Shown: piece by piece, positions 35,068 through 43,120 of the stretch
Layout: every line of letters starts with the position of its first letter
Numbering within the stretch: the first letter of the stretch is position 1
Source of the DNA: Microcoleus sp. FACHB-DQ6
Lineage (GTDB): Bacteria > Cyanobacteriota > Cyanobacteriia > Cyanobacteriales > Microcoleaceae
DNA: 46,796 bases
Direction: 5' to 3'
Assembly: GCA_014695175.1 (NCBI GenBank)
Contig: JACJNV010000360.1
Coordinates: 1-46,796 of the forward strand
The notes under the pieces: model-generated
The model's input: the letters and a program-made list of their open reading frames with translations, nothing else
Databases searched by the model: none
What the model was told of the DNA's origin: nothing
Position numbers and translations under genes: made by a program

Positions 35068-35449
35068 TGGAGCCACTTATAGCAAATTGCTTGCAGAAAT
35101 CGCTCCTAGGGCGATCGAAACCGAAGAGGAATACGATCGCCTCCTGGCTGTGGCAGAACGGCTAACGTTCGCTAAAAACCTCACTCCAGAGGAGAGAGCT
35201 TTATACAAGTTGTTAGTCACGCTGATTGAAGTTTATGAGACAGAAAATTATCCGATGGACAAATCTGAGCCTCATGAGATTTTGCAACACATCATGGAAT
35301 CCAGCGGCACCCGTCAAGCGGACTTGGTAGGTATCATCGGATCGAGCGGTGTGGTGTCTGAGGTTGTGAATGGGAAAAGAGCGATTAGCAAGGCACAAGC
35401 TAAGGCACTAGGCGATTATTTTAAAATCTCACCTAGCTTGTTCATTTAA
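35051..35449 (+). CDS. higA: HigA-type antitoxin with XRE helix-turn-helix domain
   Basis: A 132-residue antitoxin. The C-terminal half is a helix-turn-helix (EILQHIMESSGTRQADLVGI, SGVVSEVVNGKRAISKAQAK, ALGDYFKIS) that should bind the operon promoter. The N-terminal half likely wraps HigB. It overlaps the toxin gene by 17 bases, so the pair is translationally coupled. Confidence 0.88.
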   Translation: MILTFDGATYSKLLAEIAPRAIETEEEYDRLLAVAERLTFAKNLTPEERALYKLLVTLIEVYETENYPMDKSEPHEILQHIMESSGTRQADLVGIIGSSGVVSEVVNGKRAISKAQAKALGDYFKISPSLFI

Positions 35450-35610
35450 TTTGGAAATTGGGCATTGCCCATAGGGCATTGGTTATTTGTGATTAGAAAA
35501 ACTACTAACCAGTAACCACTAACTATTACCCAATGGTTTTCTACTATTGGCATTATATCTGGGCGTGTTTTTCCCCGCGATCGCCCTAAATTACACTCCA
35601 AAATATAAAA

Positions 35611-35653
35611 GCGAGATCCCTTGATTGTTCTAAAAGAATTCAAGGGATCTCGC
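35611..35653 (-). terminator. Hairpin terminator downstream of tRNA-Ser
   Basis: GCGAGATCCCTTGA (35611-35624) and TCAAGGGATCTCGC (35640-35653) form a perfect 14-bp stem. On the minus strand it is followed by TTTTATATTTT, a good intrinsic terminator for the tRNA gene 75 bases upstream. Confidence 0.8.
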
Positions 35654-35727
35654 TCTAATCAAAGTATTTATCTCATATCAGAGATTTTTGTTGCAAGCTG
35701 TTTATTTTGCCTAAACAGCTTGTTTAA

Positions 35728-35812
35728 CGGAGAGGGAGGGATTCGAACCCTCGTTAAGTTGCCCTAAACACACTTTCCAGGCGTGCGCCTTCAACCGCTC
35801 GGCCACCTCTCC
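35728..35812 (-). tRNA. trnS: tRNA-Ser (GGA anticodon)
   Basis: An 85-base class II tRNA. The acceptor arm starts GGAGAGG and pairs with CCTCTCC. The D region is TGGCCGAGCGGTTGAAGGC, the anticodon loop CTGGAAA gives GGA, a long variable arm spans GTGTTTAGGGCAACTTAAC, and the T arm is GAGGGTTCGAATCCCTC. No CCA is encoded. Confidence 0.95.
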
Positions 35813-35993
35813 AGGGCTAAATTCATTCATTTAGCCACAGCTAAACTATATTAGCAGAACAAATCTGATTTGGGAAGGGGTAACGGCATAAATTTGCTGT
35901 TTAATATGGGTAGGGTGTGAAACGGGCAGGCTTGGGTTCTCCTCCCGGGGTCGCAAACCCATTCATTTCAAGGATCTTGCCCCGCCAACCCCA

Positions 35994-36023
35994 ATCTAAA
36001 ATCTAAAATCTAAAATCTAAAAT
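35994..36023. repeat. TCTAAAA heptamer array upstream of the ferredoxin gene
   Basis: About four units end only three bases before the ferredoxin ATG, replacing any normal ribosome-binding site. The rest of 35813-36026 holds no gene. Confidence 0.75.
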
Positions 36024-36026
36024 TCC

Positions 36027-36395
36027 ATGACTAACTCTTACACAATTAAAATTCATAACCGACAGACAGGCGATCGCCACACCGTGCGAGTACCCGAAGA
36101 CCGCTACATCCTCCAAAGCGCCGAAAACCAAGGAGTAGAATTGCCCTTTTCCTGCCGCAACGGCGCTTGTACAGCCTGTGCGGTGCGCGTCAACTCAGGA
36201 GAACTGCACCAGCCAGAAGCAATGGGGCTTTCTGTGGAACTGCAAAAAGAGGGTTATGCCCTGCTGTGCGTCAGCTATCCCCGTTCCAACATCGAGGTAG
36301 AGACGCAAGACGAAGACGAAGTGTACGAACTGCAATTCGGTCGTTACTTCGGCAAAGGTAAAGTTAGAGCCGGTTTGCCGTTGGATGAAGAGTGA
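36027..36395 (+). CDS. Plant-type 2Fe-2S ferredoxin with C-terminal extension
   Basis: A 122-residue electron carrier. The cluster ligands are in CRNGACTAC (three Cys with Cx4Cx2C spacing) and LLCVSYP (the fourth). The fold is otherwise ferredoxin-like (DRYILQSAENQGVELPFSCR). The C-terminus runs about 20 residues past normal PetF (FGRYFGKGKVRAGLPLDEE), and the loop CTACAVRV differs from the photosynthetic CSTCAGKV, so it resembles the FdC2-type alternative ferredoxins of cyanobacteria and plants. It is not expected to be the main photosystem I acceptor. Confidence 0.85.
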   Translation: MTNSYTIKIHNRQTGDRHTVRVPEDRYILQSAENQGVELPFSCRNGACTACAVRVNSGELHQPEAMGLSVELQKEGYALLCVSYPRSNIEVETQDEDEVYELQFGRYFGKGKVRAGLPLDEE

Positions 36396-36429
36396 GGCAA
36401 TTTGATAAATTATCAACTACCAATTATCC

Positions 36430-36945
36430 ATGCTTTATCGATTATTGGCGATCGCCCTTTGTCTGTTGCTAGCTAGCTGCGAAAAACCAGAAATGCCCCA
36501 AGGTACGATCGCCAAAGTAGAAAGGGCCATCAGCGGCCAAACAATCGAAGTTATCAGTACAGCCGACAAAATAGCCTTATTAGAACAAATCAGGCTGATT
36601 GGTATTGATGCGCCAGATTTAAAACAGCAGCCTTGGGGAGAAGCAGCCAAACAAAGACTAGAACAGCTAATTGGGGGAAAACAGGTATTGTTAGAATCCG
36701 ACATCCAAGAGAAAGACCAGTTCGATCGCAAACTAGCCTACTTGTGGCAAGATAAAAATTTGCTCAACGAACAGCTAGTCAAAGAAGGTTATGCCCTAGC
36801 CTCAGTGCGATCGCCCAACACCAAATATCAGCAGCGACTCATCAACGCTCAAGAATGGGCGAGACTCATGGGTAAAGGTCTGTGGAATCCAGAACGAGCT
36901 TTGCGCCAAACTCCCGCAGAATTTCGCCAGCAAAATCGGAAATAA
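36430..36945 (+). CDS. Thermonuclease (SNase)-family lipoprotein
   Basis: A 171-residue protein. The N-terminus, YRLLAIALCLLLASC, is a lipoprotein signal with the lipobox LLASC (Cys at about residue 17), so it is likely membrane-anchored outside the cytoplasm. The nuclease domain follows: VRLIGIDAP-like IRLIGIDAPDLKQQPWGEAA, QFDRKLAYLW, LLNEQLVKEGYALA and QEWARLMGKGLW. It begins 34 bases after the ferredoxin stop. Confidence 0.85.
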   Translation: MLYRLLAIALCLLLASCEKPEMPQGTIAKVERAISGQTIEVISTADKIALLEQIRLIGIDAPDLKQQPWGEAAKQRLEQLIGGKQVLLESDIQEKDQFDRKLAYLWQDKNLLNEQLVKEGYALASVRSPNTKYQQRLINAQEWARLMGKGLWNPERALRQTPAEFRQQNRK

Positions 36946-37022
36946 TCATGAGTCATTAGTCATTAGTCAAGGACTAAAAACTACTCAGTTATAACTAATA
37001 ACTAATGAGCAATGATTTCATT

Positions 37023-37072
37023 CTTCCCTCTTCCTTCTTCCCTCTTCCTTCTTCCTTCTTCCCTCTTCCTTA
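37023..37072. repeat. TTCTTCC/CTTCCCT heptamer array
   Basis: A pyrimidine-rich heptamer array immediately upstream of the inositol-phosphatase gene. It leaves an open frame back to 37012 (FFPLPSSLFLLPSSLF), but this is repeat translation, not protein. Confidence 0.75.
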
Positions 37073-37113
37073 GTGTCCTTCGCGTCTTCGCGGTTCGTAC
37101 TTCCCTCTTCCTA

Positions 37114-37929
37114 ATGACTGATAATCAACTGCAAAACTTCTTAGAAATAGCCACCGAAGCAGCCCTAGCCGCCGGTTCCGTCCTGAAATCTTTCTGCGGA
37201 AAATTAGAAAAAATTCAAGAAAAAGGCCGATCGGGCGATTTAGTCACAGAAGCCGACAAAGCCTCAGAAGCCGTCATCTTAGAAATTCTCGGCCGCCACG
37301 TACCCGACCACGCTATCCTCGCCGAAGAATCCGGCAAATTAGGGGATGCCAGCAGCAAATACCTGTGGGCGATCGACCCTTTGGACGGCACAACAAATTT
37401 TGCTCACCAATATCCTTTTTGGGCCGTGTCGATCGGACTTTTAATCGACGGCATACCACAAATTGGAGTAATTTACGACCCTTTGCATAACGAATTGTTT
37501 CGGGCTGGCAAAGGATTGGGAGCAACCTGCAACCGATCGCCGATCGAAGTTTCCCAAATCCCAGAATTGAGAACCAGCTTGCTAGTCACTGGCTTTGCAT
37601 ACGATCGGCGCGAAACAGCAGACAATAATTATGCCGAATTCTGTCACCTCACCCACCTCACCCAAGGCGTGCGGCGCAGCGGTTCGGCATCCCTAGACCT
37701 GGCACACCTCGCCTGCGGGCGATCGGACGGATACTGGGAACGGGGACTCGCCCCTTGGGACGTAGCAGCCGGTGTAGTCATCGTCTCCGAAGCGGGAGGT
37801 CAAATTACAGCTTATGACGGCAGTGCCTTTGAGATGAACTCGGGTCGGATTTTGGCCACGAACGGCAGAATACACGGCGAACTCAGCAGCGCACTGCTAG
37901 CAGTTCCTCCCTTATCTTCCTGGAAGTAG
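37114..37929 (+). CDS. Inositol monophosphatase family protein
   Basis: A 271-residue Mg2+-dependent sugar-phosphate phosphatase. Metal-binding motifs are EES (AILAEESG), WAIDPLDGTTNF and APWDVAAGVVIVSEAGG. Members dephosphorylate inositol phosphate or related substrates; in cyanobacteria some also act on histidinol phosphate or bisphosphates, so the substrate is unresolved. The start is ATG 37114 (MTDNQLQNF). The longer frame to 37012 is repeat-derived. Confidence 0.88.
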   Translation: MTDNQLQNFLEIATEAALAAGSVLKSFCGKLEKIQEKGRSGDLVTEADKASEAVILEILGRHVPDHAILAEESGKLGDASSKYLWAIDPLDGTTNFAHQYPFWAVSIGLLIDGIPQIGVIYDPLHNELFRAGKGLGATCNRSPIEVSQIPELRTSLLVTGFAYDRRETADNNYAEFCHLTHLTQGVRRSGSASLDLAHLACGRSDGYWERGLAPWDVAAGVVIVSEAGGQITAYDGSAFEMNSGRILATNGRIHGELSSALLAVPPLSSWK

Positions 37930-38031
37930 CGCCCCCGCAGCCAAGGATCGGGGGTAGTACGGGGGTCATAACCCCTTGACTCAAGCTACATTAAAGAATA
38001 GTGAAAAGCCAGGAAAGGAAGAGTAAAAGTT

Positions 38032-38955
38032 ATGTCTTTTGAAATGACAAAAGGGCTGTTCAAGTATGACTTTACGGATCAGCACGCAATTTTGGGAATT
38101 CCCTTAGACGCCGAGTTTAACGACATCCGCAAGCGCTACATGAAAATCGCCCGCCGCTTGCATTCGGATACTTGCTCTTTTGAAAGCCAAGCCGATAAAG
38201 ATTGGGCTAACCAATTTTTGTCAAAAGTAGTCAATCCGGCTTACAACAAATTCTCCAAGGAAAGCGATCGCAAAGAATACAGCCTGCTATTAGCAGCCAT
38301 CGCCAAGCGCGTCGTTAAAGAACAGGCGAAAATGCAAATTGAAAGCGAAGCAGCCAAACAGTTAGCTACCGCTAAAGATTGGGAAGAAGCTTACAAAACA
38401 GCAGTTAGCAAACTCGCTCTTAAGCAGTACGAATCAGTTAAGGAAACGCAAGAGGCGATTAATCAAATTAGCGAACTTAACATGGTTTACCTGCTGCGAA
38501 AAGAGCGCCTTGGTGGTGTTGGGGTTGCACCCGCTTCACCCATAAAAGATGCAACCCCAATAAAAGATGCAACCCCACCCCCAACCCCAACCCCAACCCC
38601 AACCCCAACGCCAACTCCGCCTCCTGCCAAAGACTCGCAGACCGAAGCCTATTGCCGCCGAGCTCAAGGATTCATGAACAGCCAAAGTTACGCCAAAGCA
38701 ATTTTAGAGTTGAAAGAAGCGGTGAAACGCGATCCGAAACACAGCCAGGCCCACGCTTTGTTAGCAATGTGTTACATTGAACAAAATCAAGCCACAATGG
38801 CTAAACTTGAGATGAACAAAGCTTTGGCATCAAATCCTGAAGAACCGACGGCTTTGGAGGTTAAGAAAAAGCTAGAACAAGCTTCCGCAAAGGCCAAAAA
38901 AGGTGATGATAAACCCGGATTTTTTGCAAGTTTGTTTGGCGGGAAGAAGAAGTGA
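38032..38955 (+). CDS. J-domain and TPR protein with degenerate HPD motif
   Basis: A 307-residue protein. The N-terminal J domain is DQHAILGIPLDAEFNDIRKR then YMKIARRLHSDTC, with HSD in place of the catalytic HPD. A charged helical segment (residues 90-160) follows, then a low-complexity linker of Pro-Thr dipeptides (about residues 183-200), a TPR pair (AQGFMNSQSYAKAILELKEA, HALLAMCYIEQNQATMAKLE), and a basic end FFASLFGGKKK. Classical J proteins need HPD to stimulate Hsp70, so this one may bind without stimulating. Gene intact, GGAAAGG ribosome site upstream. Confidence 0.82.
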   Translation: MSFEMTKGLFKYDFTDQHAILGIPLDAEFNDIRKRYMKIARRLHSDTCSFESQADKDWANQFLSKVVNPAYNKFSKESDRKEYSLLLAAIAKRVVKEQAKMQIESEAAKQLATAKDWEEAYKTAVSKLALKQYESVKETQEAINQISELNMVYLLRKERLGGVGVAPASPIKDATPIKDATPPPTPTPTPTPTPTPPPAKDSQTEAYCRRAQGFMNSQSYAKAILELKEAVKRDPKHSQAHALLAMCYIEQNQATMAKLEMNKALASNPEEPTALEVKKKLEQASAKAKKGDDKPGFFASLFGGKKK

Positions 38956-39405
38956 GAAGTTGTGAGTTGTGAGTCAGGAATATTTAGAAATTGGTAAACT
39001 GCTCAGCAGTGAAGTGATCGGGCTCAAAACAATCAAGACTGGGTGAGATCACATCCGCTCGCAGTCGGAATTATATCGTCAGTATGAGCGTCCCGCGATC
39101 GCGGATGATCCAGAAAGAGCGGGACGATCGCACTGACGGGGAAAATGATTATTCCGATGCAAACAAAAACGATATGACGCCTTAATTTGTTAAAGTCGAA
39201 TGTTAAGCTTGCCTCCTTCGACTTTAACACCGTCCCCTAAAGCTAAGCTTCTCAGCCCAATCTAAAATCTAAAATCTAAAATTGATATGACACCTTAATT
39301 TGTTAAAGTCGAATGTTAAGCTTGCCTCGTTAGACTTTAACACCGTCCATAAAGCTAAGCTTCTAAGCCCCATCTAAAATCTAAAGTCTAAAATCTAAAA
39401 TTGAT
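38956..39405. other. Repeat-duplicated leader of hisZ
   Basis: No gene. The first half (38956-39170) has GTTGTGAGT-type heptamers and a decayed-looking stretch without long frames. The second half is an imperfect tandem duplication (see next entry) that ends at the hisZ start codon. Confidence 0.5.
39171..39402 (+). repeat. Imperfect tandem duplication (113 and 119 bp) carrying a hairpin, upstream of hisZ
   Basis: GATATGAC begins at 39171 and again at 39284, and GATATGGT with the hisZ ATG is at 39403. Each copy contains GTTAAAGTCGAA, then TTAAGCTTGCC, then TTCGACTTTAAC, a 12-bp hairpin stem (one arm changed in copy two), then CTAAGCTTCT and a TCTAAAA heptamer array. The hisZ start triplet appears to have been duplicated together with its leader. 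Confidence 0.85.
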
Positions 39406-40641
39406 ATGGTTCACCAACCCCCATCCGGTGCAAGAGATTTATTGCCCCTTGACGTTGCTCAAAAAATTTCGATCGAACGGCGCTTGCAGCAGGTTTTTCA
39501 CCGCTGGGGCTATCACCGGATTATCACCTCTACTCTAGAAAGGCTGGAGACATTGATGGCTGGGGGCGCGATCGACCGATCGACCTTAATTCAATTGCAA
39601 GACGCCGAGGATGGAGAACTCGGTTTGCGGCCGGAATTGACAGCATCCATCGCCCGGGCGGCGGCAATGCGGATGGCCGGGACTCGCTGGCAGCCTCAGC
39701 GCCTCTACTACAACGCCAACGTGTTCCGCAAAAGCCCAGATACTGGCTCAGGTGGGCAACAGGAGTTCTATCAAGCTGGGGTAGAACTCCTCGGCGCGGG
39801 GGGGATGGTTGCGGATGCAGAAGTGCTGCTGCTGCTGTCTGAATGCTTGCAGAGTTTGGGAATTGATGACTGGCATTTGGTTTTGGGAGAAGCGGGCTTG
39901 ACTGCAACATTGCTGGAACCGTTTCCGCCAAACGTGCGCCAAAAAGTTCGGGGGGCGATCGCCAATCTCGATCGAATTGCCTTGGAAACTTTGCCGCTGT
40001 CAACCGAATTGCGAGAAAGAGCTCTGCTGTTATTTGACTTGCGCGGCCGCCCAGAAGAGGTGTTGCCAATTGTTGCCAAGCTGGATTTAGATTTGCCGCA
40101 GCAAGCCGCGTTAAATAATCTCAAATCGGCGATCGAATTGCTGCACCAATGCCAGTCAAAAATTCCCAATCTAAAATCCCACATTCACCTCGATTTGAGT
40201 TTAATTCAAACATTTGACTACTACACTGGAATTGTGTTTGAAGTTGTCAGCAGCAGCAAAACAGGACAGCGAGTTTTAGGACAAGGGGGACGCTACGACC
40301 AACTGTTGGGACTGTTCGATCCGCAAGGGCAAAATTCCCCCGGCATCGGGTTTTGTCTGAATATTGAAGATTTGCACCAAGTTTTGCTGACAGAGGGGCA
40401 ATTGCCCAGCCAGACGCCAGCTAGCGACTGGTTGGTTGTGCCTCAAACTCCTGAAGCTAGTGCAGCCGCGTTTGCTTACGCTCGCAAACTCCGAGACTCT
40501 ACTCACCTAGTTCGGGTGGAAATAGATTTGGAGAGTCGGGAGACAGCAGAGTCGGCGCGGGAATACGCGCGCGATCGACGAATTGCTCAAATTGCTTGGG
40601 TAAATGCCGAAGGATTGCCAACAATTGAAACGGTAAATTAG
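39406..40641 (+). CDS. hisZ: ATP phosphoribosyltransferase regulatory subunit HisZ
   Basis: A 411-residue HisRS paralog that lacks aminoacylation activity and, with short HisG, forms the first enzyme of histidine biosynthesis. It shows class II synthetase features: GARDLLPLDVAQKISIERRL, LRPELTASIARAAA (motif 2 region), FYQAGVELLGA, and HLDLSLIQTFDYYTGIVFEV with GQGGRYDQLLGLFD. HisS would carry a longer anticodon-binding domain. The start is the ATG at 39406, directly after the duplicated repeat. Confidence 0.92.
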   Translation: MVHQPPSGARDLLPLDVAQKISIERRLQQVFHRWGYHRIITSTLERLETLMAGGAIDRSTLIQLQDAEDGELGLRPELTASIARAAAMRMAGTRWQPQRLYYNANVFRKSPDTGSGGQQEFYQAGVELLGAGGMVADAEVLLLLSECLQSLGIDDWHLVLGEAGLTATLLEPFPPNVRQKVRGAIANLDRIALETLPLSTELRERALLLFDLRGRPEEVLPIVAKLDLDLPQQAALNNLKSAIELLHQCQSKIPNLKSHIHLDLSLIQTFDYYTGIVFEVVSSSKTGQRVLGQGGRYDQLLGLFDPQGQNSPGIGFCLNIEDLHQVLLTEGQLPSQTPASDWLVVPQTPEASAAAFAYARKLRDSTHLVRVEIDLESRETAESAREYARDRRIAQIAWVNAEGLPTIETVN

Positions 40642-40649
40642 CCTAATTG

Positions 40650-40680
40650 GTAATTGGTAATTGGTAGTTGGTAATTGGTT
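40650..40680. repeat. TTGGTAA heptamer array
   Basis: About four TTGGTAA-type units follow the hisZ stop. A short run of TTGCTAA (40736-40751) lies just before the ferredoxin gene. Confidence 0.7.
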
Positions 40681-40785
40681 AAAAATCACCGGATATGATA
40701 GTATGTATCCTGCTGATTGATAGAAGGTTTTGCCAATTGCTAATTGCTAATTCCCTATCTAACTAAAATCTTTTGAGAGAACACT

Positions 40786-41013
40786 ATGGCACACACTATT
40801 GTTACGAATATTTGCGAGGGAATTGCTGATTGCGTTGGCGCTTGTCCGGTTGCTTGCATTCATCCCGGTCCCGGCAAAAATGTCAAGGGTACTGATTGGT
40901 TTTGGATTGATTTTGATACCTGTATTGACTGCGGTATTTGTTTGCAGGTGTGTCCTGTCGAAGGTGCGATCGTTCCAGATGAGCGGCCTGAGTTGCAGCA
41001 AACTCCCTCTTAA
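40786..41013 (+). CDS. Small 4Fe-4S dicluster-type ferredoxin
   Basis: A 75-residue bacterial-type ferredoxin. Cluster Cys residues are CEGIADCVGACPVAC, with the second group CIDCGICLQVCP. The first group has the longer spacing typical of the 7Fe/8Fe class (a Cys-X7-Cys variant), so one 3Fe-4S or 4Fe-4S plus one 4Fe-4S cluster is likely. It is a cytosolic electron carrier, partner unknown. Confidence 0.9.
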   Translation: MAHTIVTNICEGIADCVGACPVACIHPGPGKNVKGTDWFWIDFDTCIDCGICLQVCPVEGAIVPDERPELQQTPS

Positions 41014-41341
41014 TTGCAACTTGATTGCAATTGAGGGCTAGATAGGTACATAAACTAAGGGGTAAGGTGCGCGACCCGGCGCACCCTACAGTAACTTTTT
41101 TATGAACCGCAGAGGGCGCAGAGGACACAGAGAAGAGAAGTGAGAAATAGTGGAAAAATCTAACGTTTAGATATCTAAGTGCAGGTAATTAATGAAGTTA
41201 CTTTTGTAAGTTCTTTCTCTTCCCTTCTCTTGTCTTCCTACCCTTCGGGAACGGCTTCGCCGAACGTGTCCTTCGCGTCTTCGCGGTTCGTTTAAAAAAA
41301 AGCCCGATCGCACTTTACAAAAAAAACTACAATAAAATCCT
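41014..41341. other. Repeat-containing spacer upstream of the JAMM gene
   Basis: No gene. Contains a short hairpin (GGGTGCGC/GCGCACCC-type, about 41068-41090), GAACCGCAGAGGGCGCAGAG (a common interspersed cyanobacterial sequence, about 41104) and TTCGGGAACGGCTTCGCCGAA (about 41244) with CTTCGCGTCTTCGCGGTTCG (about 41272), which recurs at 37080-37098. Confidence 0.6.
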
Positions 41342-41821
41342 ATGCAGCCGATCGCACTTTCCGAATCTCAAATTTTATCCATGCGTACCCACGCCGAAAG
41401 CGCTTATCCTGAAGAATGCTGCGGTTTGTTGCTCGGTCGAGTTACTGGCGGTGTTAAAACTTTGGTAGAAGTTTGGCCGACTGACAATGCTTGGAGTGCG
41501 GAAGCTGAAGAGAATTGGCCTGAAGAAAAGGGATTGACAGAACGACGCAGATATGCTATTAAGCCGGAAGATATGTTGCGGGCGATGAAACATGGGCGCG
41601 ATCGCAGTCTGGATATTATCGGCATATATCATTCTCACACGGATTGTCCCGCAGTGCCCTCAGAGTGCGATCGGACATTGGCCTGGGCCGAATACTCTTA
41701 TATCATTGTGTCCGTCCGACAAGGCTGTTGGGAAGACCTCCGCAGTTGGAGTCTTGACGGAGAGGGGAACTTTCAAGCAGAGGAAATTCGCCTAGTGGAA
41801 CCGACTGAGATTAAGAAATAA
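41342..41821 (+). CDS. JAMM/MPN+ metalloprotease
   Basis: A 159-residue Mov34/MPN-PAD-1-like metalloprotease. The zinc site is complete: Glu in YPEECCGLLLG and HSHTDCPAVPSECD (HxH with downstream Asp). Bacterial relatives such as Mec+ trim ubiquitin-like sulfur carriers (CysO, ThiS or MoaD-like) to expose a C-terminal diglycine or release cysteine. Next to MoeB (79 bases downstream) this fits sulfur-carrier processing. No carrier gene is adjacent. Cytosolic. Confidence 0.9.
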   Translation: MQPIALSESQILSMRTHAESAYPEECCGLLLGRVTGGVKTLVEVWPTDNAWSAEAEENWPEEKGLTERRRYAIKPEDMLRAMKHGRDRSLDIIGIYHSHTDCPAVPSECDRTLAWAEYSYIIVSVRQGCWEDLRSWSLDGEGNFQAEEIRLVEPTEIKK

Positions 41822-41900
41822 TTAGTAAAAATAACAAACACGTAAAAATGCGAAAGATTCAGATAGGATGTAATTCAAAATCTGCGCTACACACAATATC

Positions 41901-43073
41901 ATGCTAAATCCTAATCTGGAGGATATCCAGCTCAACAAACAAGAATACGAACGCTACTCTCGCCACCTGATCTTGCCAGAAGTTGGATTGGAAGGGCAAA
42001 AGCGTCTCAAAGCTGCCAGCGTGCTCTGCATCGGTACGGGAGGCCTCGGTTCGCCGCTGCTGCTGTATTTAGCAGCCGCCGGTGTTGGCCGCATTGGGAT
42101 TGTAGACTTTGATGTTGTAGACCATTCTAATTTGCAGCGGCAAGTAATTCACGGCACTTCTTGGGTTGGGAAACCGAAGATTGAGTCGGCTAAAAATCGG
42201 ATTTTAGAAATTAATCCTTTTTGCCAAGTTGATTTGTACGAGACTCGCGTTAGTTCCGAAAATGCGATCGACATTGCCACTCCTTACGATATCATCATCG
42301 ACGGTACGGACAACTTCCCGACTCGCTATTTGATGAACGACGTTTGCGTGCTTCTAAACAAGCCCAACGTCTACGGTTCCATCTTCCGATTTGAAGGACA
42401 AGCAACAGTTTTCAACTACGAAGGCGGCCCGAATTACCGCGATTTGTACCCGGAACCCCCGCCTCCTGGCATGGTTCCTTCTTGTGCAGAAGGCGGCGTT
42501 TTAGGCGTTTTGTGCGGTGTTGTCGGTTCTATCCAAGCAACGGAAGCTATCAAGATTATCTTGGGTCAAGGCACTACTTTGAGCGGCAGACTGTTGCTTT
42601 ACAATGCCTTAGATATGACGTTCCGCCAATTGAAATTGCGGCCTAATCCAGTGCGTCCGGTAATTGAAAAGTTAATCGATTACGAACAATTCTGCGGCAT
42701 TCCTCAAGCTAAAGCGCAGGAAGCAAGTCAGCAAACGCAAATTCCTGAGATGACTGTCGCAGAACTTAAGGAGTTAATCGACAGCGGTGCGAAGGATTTT
42801 GTCTTGTTGGATGTTCGCAATCCCAATGAGTATCAAATTTGTCAAATTCCTGGGTCGGTTTTGGTTCCTTTGCCGGATATAGAACACGGCGCAGGTGTCG
42901 CTAAGGTCAAGGAATTGGTGAACGGCCACCGCTTGATTGCACACTGCAAAATGGGCGGGCGTTCTGCGAAGGCTTTGGGGATTTTGAAGGAAGCTGGAAT
43001 TGAGGGGATTAATGTTAAGGGCGGAATTACTGCTTGGAGTGAAGAAGTAGACCCGTCTGTACCTCAATATTAA
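41901..43073 (+). CDS. moeB: Sulfur-carrier adenylyltransferase MoeB with C-terminal rhodanese domain
   Basis: A 390-residue E1-like enzyme. The ThiF/MoeB domain covers residues 12-260: YSRHLILPEVGLEGQKRLKA, GTGGLGSPLLLYLAAAGVGR, DGTDNFPTRYL, and VPSCAEGGVLG with the catalytic or metal-adjacent Cys. The rhodanese domain covers residues 290-390, with active Cys in IAHCKMGGRSAKAL. It adenylates the C-terminal Gly of a sulfur carrier and hands on sulfur for molybdopterin, thiamine, cysteine or tRNA. It shares direction with the JAMM gene and is probably co-transcribed. Confidence 0.92.
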   Translation: MLNPNLEDIQLNKQEYERYSRHLILPEVGLEGQKRLKAASVLCIGTGGLGSPLLLYLAAAGVGRIGIVDFDVVDHSNLQRQVIHGTSWVGKPKIESAKNRILEINPFCQVDLYETRVSSENAIDIATPYDIIIDGTDNFPTRYLMNDVCVLLNKPNVYGSIFRFEGQATVFNYEGGPNYRDLYPEPPPPGMVPSCAEGGVLGVLCGVVGSIQATEAIKIILGQGTTLSGRLLLYNALDMTFRQLKLRPNPVRPVIEKLIDYEQFCGIPQAKAQEASQQTQIPEMTVAELKELIDSGAKDFVLLDVRNPNEYQICQIPGSVLVPLPDIEHGAGVAKVKELVNGHRLIAHCKMGGRSAKALGILKEAGIEGINVKGGITAWSEEVDPSVPQY

Positions 43074-43120
43074 GGCTAATCTTTTTCTGGGGCGGGCGAT
43101 TTGCCCGCCCGGAACCGGGA

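Noticed and set aside
34768-35449. HigBA as a novel system
   Set aside because: Toxin and antitoxin are standard HigB/HigA in normal order; nothing unusual beyond the 17-base overlap.
37012-37113. Extended N-terminus of the inositol-phosphatase frame (MISFFPLPSSLF)
   Set aside because: It is a translation of heptamer and common intergenic repeats; the family domain starts at ATG 37114.
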